The position numbers and the translations under genes are program-made. Positions 1 through 6,101 of a stretch of DNA of 9,911 nucleotides are shown one piece after another. The stretch covers positions 1-9,911 of the forward strand of contig DTWD01000036.1 of the NCBI GenBank assembly GCA_012963185.1. Reading direction: 5' to 3'. The notes under the pieces were generated by a model that worked only from the letters and a program-made list of their open reading frames with translations, had not been told where the DNA came from and did not search any database. How positions within the stretch are numbered: the stretch's first letter is position 1; every line of letters starts with the position of its first letter. Origin of the DNA: Acidobacteriota bacterium (lineage in GTDB: Bacteria; Acidobacteriota; Vicinamibacteria; Vicinamibacterales; UBA8438).

Positions 1-133
1 CAAGGGCTAGAGAGTGACGGTCGCGACTAGTGGACTTGTAGGCGAGAGCTGCTGCACGGATTTGCACTAATGATGCTGGATTACAGAGTGAGGCCGTTGA
101 CGGGACTCGATTGCAGGCAGTAGTCTCAACGCT
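1..133. other. Left-edge non-coding stretch
   Basis: No gene is supported here. All three plus-strand frames are closed early, by stops beginning at 8, 15 and 28, so at most the last few codons of an upstream gene could lie at the edge. The minus-strand open frame that crosses it is antisense to the next gene and has no family resemblance. The right part holds the possible promoter of the SGNH lipoprotein gene. Confidence 0.5.
97..126 (+). promoter_or_regulatory. Possible promoter giving a leaderless SGNH mRNA
   Basis: TTGACG at 97-102 differs from the -35 consensus TTGACA at one base. After 18 bp comes TAGTCT at 121-126, of the form TANNNT, which ends exactly 7 nt before the TTG start at 134. 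That spacing would place the transcription start on or next to the start codon. No good Shine-Dalgarno sequence precedes the TTG, which fits. This is a pattern match only; TAGTCT is a poor match to TATAAT outside the key T, A and T positions. Confidence 0.35.
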
Positions 134-1204
134 TTGCCTAAACTTACATTCATTCTCGGACGACGACTTGCCGTCTGTTTTTTCATTGCGTTTGTCTTAA
201 CCTCCTGTTCTGAGTCGTCGGTCGTTCCTCCGACTGCGCCGTCGACACTCAACACTGAACGGGTCGGAGAGATCGGGATCGCGTGCACTGCGGACATACA
301 GGTGCAGTCGGTAGACGGCAAGGCAGTGCGGATCTCGTTTTCCCTAGCGACTACTCAAGGCGGCGAAGCTCCCGTGACCGCTAGTTGCAGTGCTGAGTCG
401 GGCTCGGAATTCCCAATTGCTCGGACAACCGTTACTTGTTCCGCTTCAGATAACCTTGGTCAGACTGCGAGTTGTGCGTTTGACGTTGTCGTTTTGTCAC
501 CCCCGAAACTATCAGTGTCGAAGATACTTGCCTTTGGAGACAGCATCACATCAGGACTAGTGTCTATTCCAGTTCTCGGCGTCATACGGTTAGGGCTTGA
601 GCCGTGGAATTCGTATCCGACTAAGTTGCAGGGGAAGCTTAGACAGGTTTATCAGCACCAAGCTCCTACCGTGATTAATGAAGGTGAATCAGGCGAACTA
701 GCAGCGCATGCGCCTTCGAGACTTCGCGCGGCGCTGAATCGGCATCAACCCGACGTGGTTATTCTGATGGAAGGCACCAATGATTTAGGCGCAGCAGATG
801 CAGTGGAGGCAGCACGTGACCAATTGGCCCTCGATGGCATAGAAGAAATGCTTGACGATATTAAATCGACTGGCGCCGACGTTATTCTTGCCACGATTGC
901 ACCAGTCCGAGAATCCGGCCCTGGGATACACACCGCGTTAGTCGGTCCGTACAATACCCAGCTACGAAGCATTGCGGCGAGTCGTGGAATTCAGCTGGTG
1001 GATATTCATACTTTGCTCAATAGTGGTGTTTGCCTACCGATGTCGTGTATTGGGGATGACAACATTCATCCAACGGCACTGGGCTATTCTGCGATGGCGA
1101 ATGAGTTTTATGAGCGACTTGTGAAGTTGTATGACGTTCCAGTCACGGTTCCTACCGCCGTCGAAGCAGGTAGTGAACTTATTGAAACGTCGTGGAGTAA
1201 GTGA
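134..1204 (+). CDS. HYR-domain SGNH/GDSL-family hydrolase, lipoprotein
   Basis: Predicted lipid-anchored SGNH-fold esterase or deacylase of 356 residues. An N-terminal hydrophobic segment ends in lipobox L-T-S-C with Cys25 as lipidation site. Residues about 48-122 look like a HYR/Ig-like domain with cysteines at 51, 85, 102 and 114. The catalytic domain follows: GDSIT with Ser137 as nucleophile, block II Gly near 187, GTND at 214-217 (Asn216 in the oxyanion hole), and D309-x-x-H312 completing the triad. All four SGNH blocks are present, so the enzyme should be active; the substrate is unknown, with an acylated glycan plausible. The start is TTG; no ATG lies in frame upstream and the signal peptide begins directly after it. 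It leads a tight plus-strand run, 13 bp ahead of the beta-barrel gene. Family assignment is firm, function inferred. Confidence 0.88.
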   Translation: MPKLTFILGRRLAVCFFIAFVLTSCSESSVVPPTAPSTLNTERVGEIGIACTADIQVQSVDGKAVRISFSLATTQGGEAPVTASCSAESGSEFPIARTTVTCSASDNLGQTASCAFDVVVLSPPKLSVSKILAFGDSITSGLVSIPVLGVIRLGLEPWNSYPTKLQGKLRQVYQHQAPTVINEGESGELAAHAPSRLRAALNRHQPDVVILMEGTNDLGAADAVEAARDQLALDGIEEMLDDIKSTGADVILATIAPVRESGPGIHTALVGPYNTQLRSIAASRGIQLVDIHTLLNSGVCLPMSCIGDDNIHPTALGYSAMANEFYERLVKLYDVPVTVPTAVEAGSELIETSWSK

Positions 1205-1217
1205 CGCGGTGTTCTGT

Positions 1218-2027
1218 ATGAAGACTGTAATAACGCTCAGGGTTACTTTGGTATTCGTGGGGACTTTTCTTGTTTCCTTACTGGGTTCGGCGCAGGCTCA
1301 AGATCAGGAATCTAGTCAGTCACGGGTCGAATTCGGCCAAACCTTACTGAAAGGACGCCTCACGATTTATGTCAATGGGTTGACTCAGCAAAGTGGAGTA
1401 CGGACATTTGCAGACCAGTTTTCGTACCGGGCGTACGGTGAGGATGCGAAATTTACGGCAGCACACGCCATCGCTGCATCACCTATTGCAGATGTTGGAG
1501 GGAGTCTTCGTTTGTGGCGAGGTCTGGTGGCCGGCGGTGGGTATTCCGAATCGAAGACATCGGATGTCACAACAGTGACCGGCTCTGTGCCTCACCCCAT
1601 CAATCGAAACAGTCCACGATTGATTGAGCCCCAGTCTTTACAGTCAATTCATCGAGCGCAGGTGGCGCGCGTGTTTGGTGCGTGGCGGTTTCCGGTCTTG
1701 GATAAACTCGACATAGCGGCGTTTGGAGGGGCATCATTCTTTAACCTTACTCAAGGAGTGGTCACGAATGTCACGGCTGTAGAAGCTGGAGGACCACCTT
1801 TTTCTGCGGTTAAGATTGATCAGTTGCAACGTGGCCAACACCGACGGAATGCGGTTGGCGGGCACGTAGGCGTCGATGTGACATATATGGCAACGAGATT
1901 TGTGGGCGTCGGATTTCTGGTGCGCTACACGAACGGCGTTGTCGAATTTCCTGCAGCCAAGGCCGGCACCTTGTCACTCAGCGTGGGTGGACTGGAGGTC
2001 GGTGGTGGGATTCGGGTCCGCTTTTAG
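1218..2027 (+). CDS. Outer-membrane beta-barrel protein (unknown role)
   Basis: A 269-residue protein with a clear Sec signal peptide: Lys2, a hydrophobic core, and a predicted cleavage after A-Q-A (residues 25-27). The mature part has alternating polar/hydrophobic strands rich in Gly and aromatic residues, and the last strand ends G-G-G-I-R-V-R-F. A terminal Phe is the usual BAM recognition signature of outer-membrane barrels. A 'SVPHP' segment near the middle resembles a loop common in acidobacterial small barrel proteins; this is recollection, not a search result. The open frame extends back to 1131, inside the SGNH gene, but the signal peptide fixes the start at ATG 1218 (GTG 1209 is a weaker alternative). 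The gene lies 13 bp after the SGNH gene and is probably co-transcribed. It may be a small porin or a structural barrel; no substrate can be read from the sequence. Confidence 0.8.
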   Translation: MKTVITLRVTLVFVGTFLVSLLGSAQAQDQESSQSRVEFGQTLLKGRLTIYVNGLTQQSGVRTFADQFSYRAYGEDAKFTAAHAIAASPIADVGGSLRLWRGLVAGGGYSESKTSDVTTVTGSVPHPINRNSPRLIEPQSLQSIHRAQVARVFGAWRFPVLDKLDIAAFGGASFFNLTQGVVTNVTAVEAGGPPFSAVKIDQLQRGQHRRNAVGGHVGVDVTYMATRFVGVGFLVRYTNGVVEFPAAKAGTLSLSVGGLEVGGGIRVRF

Positions 2028-2031
2028 GAGG
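2026..2031 (+). promoter_or_regulatory. Strong ribosome binding site AGGAGG
   Basis: A perfect AGGAGG overlaps the TAG stop of the beta-barrel gene (stop at 2025-2027) and lies 5 nt before GTG 2037. It is the best Shine-Dalgarno match at any start in this window. It has no other obvious use, since the acyltransferase has its own AGGTAGG further on, so it is the main argument that the small ORF downstream is translated, probably coupled to termination of the barrel gene. Confidence 0.5.
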
Positions 2032-2036
2032 TCGGT

Positions 2037-2180
2037 GTGAACAGCAACTTCGGTCTGACGAACGTGTCGTGTCTTCTCGATGCCATTTGTCGACGGACGA
2101 CGGTCTGTCTTCACGGCTATGACTGTGTAATCGGTCTTCCGAGAAGACTCAATAGCAAGAACCGGCAATTAGTTAGGTAG
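2037..2180 (+). CDS. Possible small protein, 47 aa, four evenly spaced Cys
   Basis: A small open frame begins at GTG 2037 and ends at TAG 2178-2180, filling almost the whole gap between the barrel and acyltransferase genes. AGGAGG sits 5 nt upstream of the start. The product is basic (seven Arg, one Lys) with cysteines at 12, 18, 24 and 30, an exact spacing of six. It has no signal peptide and no membrane segment, and I recognise no family. The frame stops 8 bp before the next ATG, and its stop lies inside that gene's ribosome binding site, as in translationally coupled operons. Against it: it is short, and a GTCTTC/GAAGAC inverted repeat inside it could mean the region is non-coding. It may be a true small protein, a leader peptide, or a chance frame. 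Confidence 0.35.
   Translation: MNSNFGLTNVSCLLDAICRRTTVCLHGYDCVIGLPRRLNSKNRQLVR
2134..2148. repeat. Inverted repeat GTCTTC-CGA-GAAGAC
   Basis: A perfect 6-bp inverted repeat with a 3-nt spacer, extendable by one G-T pair, lies in the gap between the barrel and acyltransferase genes. No T-run follows, so it is a poor intrinsic terminator. GTCTTC also occurs as direct copies near 2071 and 2107. It could be an mRNA hairpin or a protein site, or may be incidental within the small ORF. Confidence 0.3.
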
Positions 2181-2181
2181 G
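2175..2181 (+). promoter_or_regulatory. Ribosome binding site of the acyltransferase
   Basis: AGGTAGG lies 7 nt before ATG 2189 and decides that start. It overlaps the stop codon of the proposed small ORF (2178-2180), which suggests translational coupling if that ORF is real. Confidence 0.5.
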
Positions 2182-2188
2182 TCATACC

Positions 2189-2995
2189 ATGTCTTTGGAC
2201 AGTGATCCTGACAGACAGGCATCCAACAGCAGTCCAAAGATTGCTGCGATTCAAGACGAGTTGTTTGCTCCGGGCCGCTCGAAAGCTGAGCGCTATGCAC
2301 AACTTGTGATTGGTCGCACGTCTCTGTGGACACTAATGAAATATGAGCTGATTGTCACCGGATGTAGTTGGGTGCCTGGTGCCATCGGTTTTTTGTTGCG
2401 GTCCAAGCTGTATCCGTTCTTGCTTGGTCGGGTAGGGGACAACGTTACCTTTGGTGTAAACGTGGTGTTGCGACATCCTCACAAGATTCTGATTGGGAAT
2501 AATGTCGTCATTGATGATGGGTGTGTTCTGGATGCGAAAGGTATGTCGAATTCTGGCATTACGATTGGAGATGGGGTCTTCGTCGGTCGGAACACCATCC
2601 TCAGCTGTAAGAACGGTGACATCGTAATCGATGATCGTGCGAACATTGGTTTCAATTGCGAGATCTTTTCGGGGGGCAAGGTGCGGCTTGGCAAAGACAC
2701 CTTGGTTGCTGCCTATACATATATGGTCGGTGGAGACCATGAGCACAAACGTACGGATACGCCGGTTCTCTATCAAGGACGAATTGCGCGCGGCATTGAG
2801 GTTGATGACAACGTGTGGTTAGGGGCGCACGTGGTGATCAGTGACGGTTCGTCTGTGGGGCATGATGCCATTATCGGGGCGGGTGCAGTCGTCATCGGTG
2901 ACGTGCCGCCTTTTCATATTGCAGTTGGTGTGCCGGCAAAAGTCATCCGGGATCGACGTGATTCGACGAAACCACCTGAGTCAACTGAACGCTAG
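2189..2995 (+). CDS. LbetaH hexapeptide-repeat acyltransferase
   Basis: Cytoplasmic O- or N-acyltransferase of 268 residues with a left-handed parallel beta-helix. Residues 1-75 are a helical N-terminal extension. Hexapeptide turns ([LIV]-G-x4 pattern) run from about residue 80 to 170 and again from about 205 to 240: G-D-N-V-T-F-G, I-G-N-N-V-V, I-G-D-G-V-F-V-G, L-G-A-H-V-V. A loop with G-G-D-H at 181-184 carries the likely catalytic or trimer-interface His184. The end has V-G-V-P-A-K-V-I (246-253), typical of the WbbJ, NeuD and maltose acetyltransferase group. The donor is probably acetyl-CoA; the acceptor cannot be read, but a sugar or glycan precursor fits the neighbours. It is the last gene of the plus-strand run, and its stop codon shares CTAG with the stop of the opposing gene. 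Confidence 0.88.
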   Translation: MSLDSDPDRQASNSSPKIAAIQDELFAPGRSKAERYAQLVIGRTSLWTLMKYELIVTGCSWVPGAIGFLLRSKLYPFLLGRVGDNVTFGVNVVLRHPHKILIGNNVVIDDGCVLDAKGMSNSGITIGDGVFVGRNTILSCKNGDIVIDDRANIGFNCEIFSGGKVRLGKDTLVAAYTYMVGGDHEHKRTDTPVLYQGRIARGIEVDDNVWLGAHVVISDGSSVGHDAIIGAGAVVIGDVPPFHIAVGVPAKVIRDRRDSTKPPESTER

Positions 2996-4047
2996 GGCGT
3001 AACTGCCACGCGACGCCACTCATCAGCTTCGGTGAATTCTTGGGCCGCAAAACACCAAACCACGATTCGTTTTTCTGACCAGTAGGTTGGCGTTTCTTGT
3101 GTCCGCGTTCGTAGCGCGATGCGGGCGGCGGTTGCCGCCGAATCACGGACGGCAACGAGGTCGATTGGGAGGCTGAGCTCGAATGCAAGTTGGTCGACGA
3201 GTCCGCCGTTTGCCGCGTGCATGTCTCCACCGGAATGGTAGATTAACGAGTGACTATCACCCAGTAGAACGATCGGGCTATCGTCTGAGACGGTAGACAG
3301 GCCCGAATTTTCATTCGGATTAGGCGCGACTAGCCGGAGCCTGATTTCTTCCGCAGACACTGGCGGGTTGATGTGTTGGACGAGATTTCCCGTGATGGAC
3401 GTCGATGACCATTGGCTGACGTACTGTACGTGCTCAACTGTGCTGTACCACGAACGGGTTTTGATGAACTCGGCAATCTGTTGGGCCGCGATGACACAGC
3501 CCGCCCCAGACCAGTGGGTGTCATGTCGACAGTAGAGTGGATTTTCCGGATGAAACCGTTCCCGTAGAAATCGGTCGGTGAGGTCGAGCACAGGTATTCC
3601 CTGTTGTCTGAGGAGTTCATAGAATTTTACGTGGTCAGGGTCGAGTCGAGGAACTGGCGTTGGAATGCGCACAGCGTTTAAACCGACTTTATCAGGGAAG
3701 ATAAGCGCTTTTGACGGGACAGGAACCAGAATAAGCTCGACATCTAGGGTGCGAAGTTGCTGGTGAAAATCGAGAATCACAGAAAGAGGGTCAGCGACAT
3801 CTGTGTGGCGTGAGTGTTCATCCCAAAATTGACCGACCGAAATATGTCGGAGTTCTGGCGCATAGAAAAACCAATCCTCCGAACCGACGATAGTGCTCGT
3901 TGCCTTCGTAGTTGTTTCTGCCGACCGCGCTGCGAAGGCCGTTCGGACCTCCGCGACGAGTTCCGGAGATACCGGTGCTGGCCGACAAGCACTTAACAAC
4001 AGTGCCATGGCGACGCTAGTCCATACCGAGCCTAGTCGTTTCAACAC
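2992..4047 (-). CDS. AlgX/AlgJ-like SGNH O-acetyltransferase lipoprotein
   Basis: Predicted polysaccharide O-acetyltransferase acting outside the inner membrane, 351 residues. A short signal sequence ends L-S-A-C with lipidation Cys21. The AlgX/AlgJ/DltD-type hallmarks are present: 'EDWFFYAPELRH' near 57-68, D-T-H-W at 176-179 giving catalytic Asp176 and His178, and G-D-S-H at 263-266 giving Ser265. P. aeruginosa AlgX uses Asp174, His176 and Ser269, so spacing and order match. It lacks the extra carbohydrate-binding domain of AlgX and is lipid-anchored instead. The start is GTG at 4047; TTG follows directly and could also serve. It is transcribed alone, divergent from asnB and convergent on the LbetaH gene. 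The usual acetyl-exporting partner, an AlgI-like MBOAT protein, is not in the window. The family is well supported; the target glycan is unknown. Confidence 0.85.
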   Translation of the reverse strand: MLKRLGSVWTSVAMALLLSACRPAPVSPELVAEVRTAFAARSAETTTKATSTIVGSEDWFFYAPELRHISVGQFWDEHSRHTDVADPLSVILDFHQQLRTLDVELILVPVPSKALIFPDKVGLNAVRIPTPVPRLDPDHVKFYELLRQQGIPVLDLTDRFLRERFHPENPLYCRHDTHWSGAGCVIAAQQIAEFIKTRSWYSTVEHVQYVSQWSSTSITGNLVQHINPPVSAEEIRLRLVAPNPNENSGLSTVSDDSPIVLLGDSHSLIYHSGGDMHAANGGLVDQLAFELSLPIDLVAVRDSAATAARIALRTRTQETPTYWSEKRIVVWCFAAQEFTEADEWRRVAVTP

Positions 4048-4059
4048 TTCGGGTAAAGT

Positions 4060-4074
4060 CCTACAAGTTGTAGG
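4060..4074. promoter_or_regulatory. 15-bp palindromic operator-like site
   Basis: CCTACAA-G-TTGTAGG is a perfect inverted repeat (7+1+7) ending 12 bp upstream of the GTG start of the AlgX-like gene, in the divergent region with asnB. A one-base spacer cannot form an RNA loop without melting the stem, so a dimeric DNA-binding regulator is the better reading. A further TTGTAG half-site occurs at 4111-4116, 43 bp from the same half-site at 4068-4073, about four helical turns. Confidence 0.45.
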
Positions 4075-4139
4075 GGCACACAGATCTGATTGTCTGCGTA
4101 ATTCCTTTCATTGTAGCCTCTTGAAAGCATTACTACCGT

Positions 4140-4145
4140 TATAGT
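4140..4145 (+). promoter_or_regulatory. Possible -10 element of asnB
   Basis: TATAGT matches TATAAT at five of six bases and would give a 5' leader of roughly 28 nt before ATG 4180. The nearest good -35 candidate, TTGAAA at 4121-4126, is only 13 bp away, which is too short, so the assignment is weak. No clear Shine-Dalgarno sequence precedes the ATG. Confidence 0.22.
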
Positions 4146-4179
4146 GTGAGTCCTCCCGACCTAGTAACGATATTCACTC

Positions 4180-6084
4180 ATGTGCGGCATTGCAGGCATC
4201 GTCGAACGAGATCAGCGCAAACCGATTAGTTCTGAGCGGTTATTAAAGATGGTCCGCGTATTAACACATCGCGGACCTGATGACGAAGGTTATGTGGGGT
4301 TGCCTGGCGTCGGACTAGCGATGCGCCGTTTGGCTATCGTGGATGTGGACGGCGGCCACCAGCCATTCAAATCCGAAGACGGTGAAATACATCTTGTCGC
4401 GAATGGTGAAATTTATAACCACCTTGAACTACGCAAGATGTTGATTGCCCATGGCCATTGCTTTCGGAGCGAGAGTGATATCGAGGTGCTTGTCCATGCG
4501 TATGAGCAGTGGGGAACATCATTTCTTGAGCGCGTCCACGGCATGTTTGCGGTGGCACTGTGGGACGGTAGACAACGGATCTTTTTCGCAGCCCGTGATC
4601 GGGCTGGCGAAAAACCGTTGTATTACGCAGCCACTAATTCAACGCTGATTTTTGCATCAGAAATTAAAGGCATCCTTGCCAGTGGGATGGTTGAGCGAGA
4701 CGTTGACCTTGAGGCGCTCGATCAGTTTCTTACCTATGAATATGTGATTACACCGCGGACGATATTTTCGAAGATCCGACGATTGCCGGCGGCGCATTAC
4801 CTTGTTTACCGAGACGGGCAACTTGAGACGTGCCGTTATTGGGATGCCGCCGCTGTGGCGCCAAGGCACTGGAAGGAAGACGAGGCAGCGGAGGCGGTTC
4901 GCGAGGTGTTTGCGAAGGCGGTCTCTCGGCAAATGATGTCGGATGTTCCATTGGGTGCATTTTTGTCAGGAGGTATTGACTCAAGTGCAGTTGTTGCCAT
5001 GATGGTGGAGGCGTCAGGGGGTGACGGGTCGGCTGTAAACACGTTTAGCATGGGCTTCGCCGATGGAAGCTATAACGAGCTTCCATACGCCCGCACGGTC
5101 GCATCTCGTTTTAAAACTACTCATCGAGAAGGCACGGTTGAGCCAGACCTCAGGGAATTATTCGACCAGTTGATCGTCCATCTCGACGAACCATTTGCCG
5201 ATGTTTCATTGTTTCCGACGTATATGGTGTCCAAGATGGCACGGCAGCATGTGACGGTTGCGTTGTCGGGGGATGGTGGCGATGAAATATTTGGTGGCTA
5301 CGACACGTACGCAGCAGACCAATTGGCAAGACGCCTTGCGACAGTACTTCCGAAGGGGGCCGTATCCATGTTGGCTGGTTTGGTCGGTCTCTTACCAGCC
5401 AGCGAGCGTAAAAAAGGACTTCTTAATAAGGTCAAGCGTTTTGTTCAGGGTATCGCTGACGAACCAGAAGACATTGCTCACTATCGATGGATGGCGTTTC
5501 TTCCGGTAGCAGCAAAGCAGGCGCTCTACACACCAGAACTCCAAACGTCACTGTTCCAGTCTGATGTTTATCGTCCGATCCGCGAGTCACTCGGGTCTGC
5601 CGGTACAGATGATCTTTTGCACCGGCAACTTTATGCTGACTTGTGCGTCTATCTTGCAGATGACATTCTTGTAAAAGTTGATCGCATGAGTATGGCAACG
5701 TCATTGGAGACGCGGGCACCGTTTCTCGACGTGAATCTGATGGAGTTGGCCTACTCCATCCCTAGCGAGTTGAAGATCCGCAATGGAGAGCGAAAATACA
5801 TACTCAAGCAGGCACTTCGCGATGTTTTGCCGACCGGGATTCTTCGGCGACCAAAGGAAGGATTCAGCATACCGATGAAGAATTGGTTAAGGGGAGACCT
5901 CGCGCCCATAATGCGCGACCTCTTAGCGCCCGAACGAATTGGTCAACGCGGTTGGTTCTCGCCGGTTGCGGTGACGCGGTTGATTGATAGTCACCTCTCT
6001 GGGCGAGATAATCACGCCCACGTTCTTTTTAGCCTAATGGTGCTAGAGCGTTGGGCAGAGTCCGTTTTGGACGAGGCCGTATGA
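4180..6084 (+). CDS. asnB: Asparagine synthase (glutamine-hydrolysing) AsnB type
   Basis: Class II glutamine amidotransferase of 634 residues, a full-length AsnB-family enzyme. The N-terminal glutaminase domain (about 1-210) starts M-C-G-I-A-G, so Cys2 becomes the N-terminal nucleophile after Met removal; R-G-P-D at 31-34 and N-G-E-I-Y-N at 75-80 complete that site. The synthetase domain has the ATP pyrophosphatase loop S-G-G-I-D-S-S at 263-269, S-G-D-G-G-D-E at 363-369, and the conserved D-R-M-S-M block with T-R-A-P-F-L-D at about 501-517. Ammonia from glutamine is passed to an adenylated carboxylate. True asparagine synthesis is possible, but paralogues of this length are common in polysaccharide and exosortase-linked loci, where they probably amidate sugar acids or protein targets. 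Starting at Cys2 fixes ATG 4180. It is divergent from the AlgX-like gene and converges on the repeat lipoprotein 17 bp downstream. Confidence 0.93.
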   Translation: MCGIAGIVERDQRKPISSERLLKMVRVLTHRGPDDEGYVGLPGVGLAMRRLAIVDVDGGHQPFKSEDGEIHLVANGEIYNHLELRKMLIAHGHCFRSESDIEVLVHAYEQWGTSFLERVHGMFAVALWDGRQRIFFAARDRAGEKPLYYAATNSTLIFASEIKGILASGMVERDVDLEALDQFLTYEYVITPRTIFSKIRRLPAAHYLVYRDGQLETCRYWDAAAVAPRHWKEDEAAEAVREVFAKAVSRQMMSDVPLGAFLSGGIDSSAVVAMMVEASGGDGSAVNTFSMGFADGSYNELPYARTVASRFKTTHREGTVEPDLRELFDQLIVHLDEPFADVSLFPTYMVSKMARQHVTVALSGDGGDEIFGGYDTYAADQLARRLATVLPKGAVSMLAGLVGLLPASERKKGLLNKVKRFVQGIADEPEDIAHYRWMAFLPVAAKQALYTPELQTSLFQSDVYRPIRESLGSAGTDDLLHRQLYADLCVYLADDILVKVDRMSMATSLETRAPFLDVNLMELAYSIPSELKIRNGERKYILKQALRDVLPTGILRRPKEGFSIPMKNWLRGDLAPIMRDLLAPERIGQRGWFSPVAVTRLIDSHLSGRDNHAHVLFSLMVLERWAESVLDEAV

Positions 6085-6101
6085 ACAGCGACTGATTACC
6101 T

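Noticed and set aside
1131..1217. Upstream extension of the beta-barrel reading frame into the SGNH gene
   Set aside because: The signal peptide starts at Met 1218; the extension would bury it behind 29 unrelated residues.
2333..2776. 147-codon minus-strand open frame inside the acyltransferase gene
   Set aside because: It is antisense to strong hexapeptide repeats, resembles no family, and has low-complexity shadow character.
4081..4088. CAGATCTG, an 8-bp perfect palindrome in the divergent region
   Set aside because: Palindromes of this length are common by chance and it is not repeated or phased with the 15-bp site.
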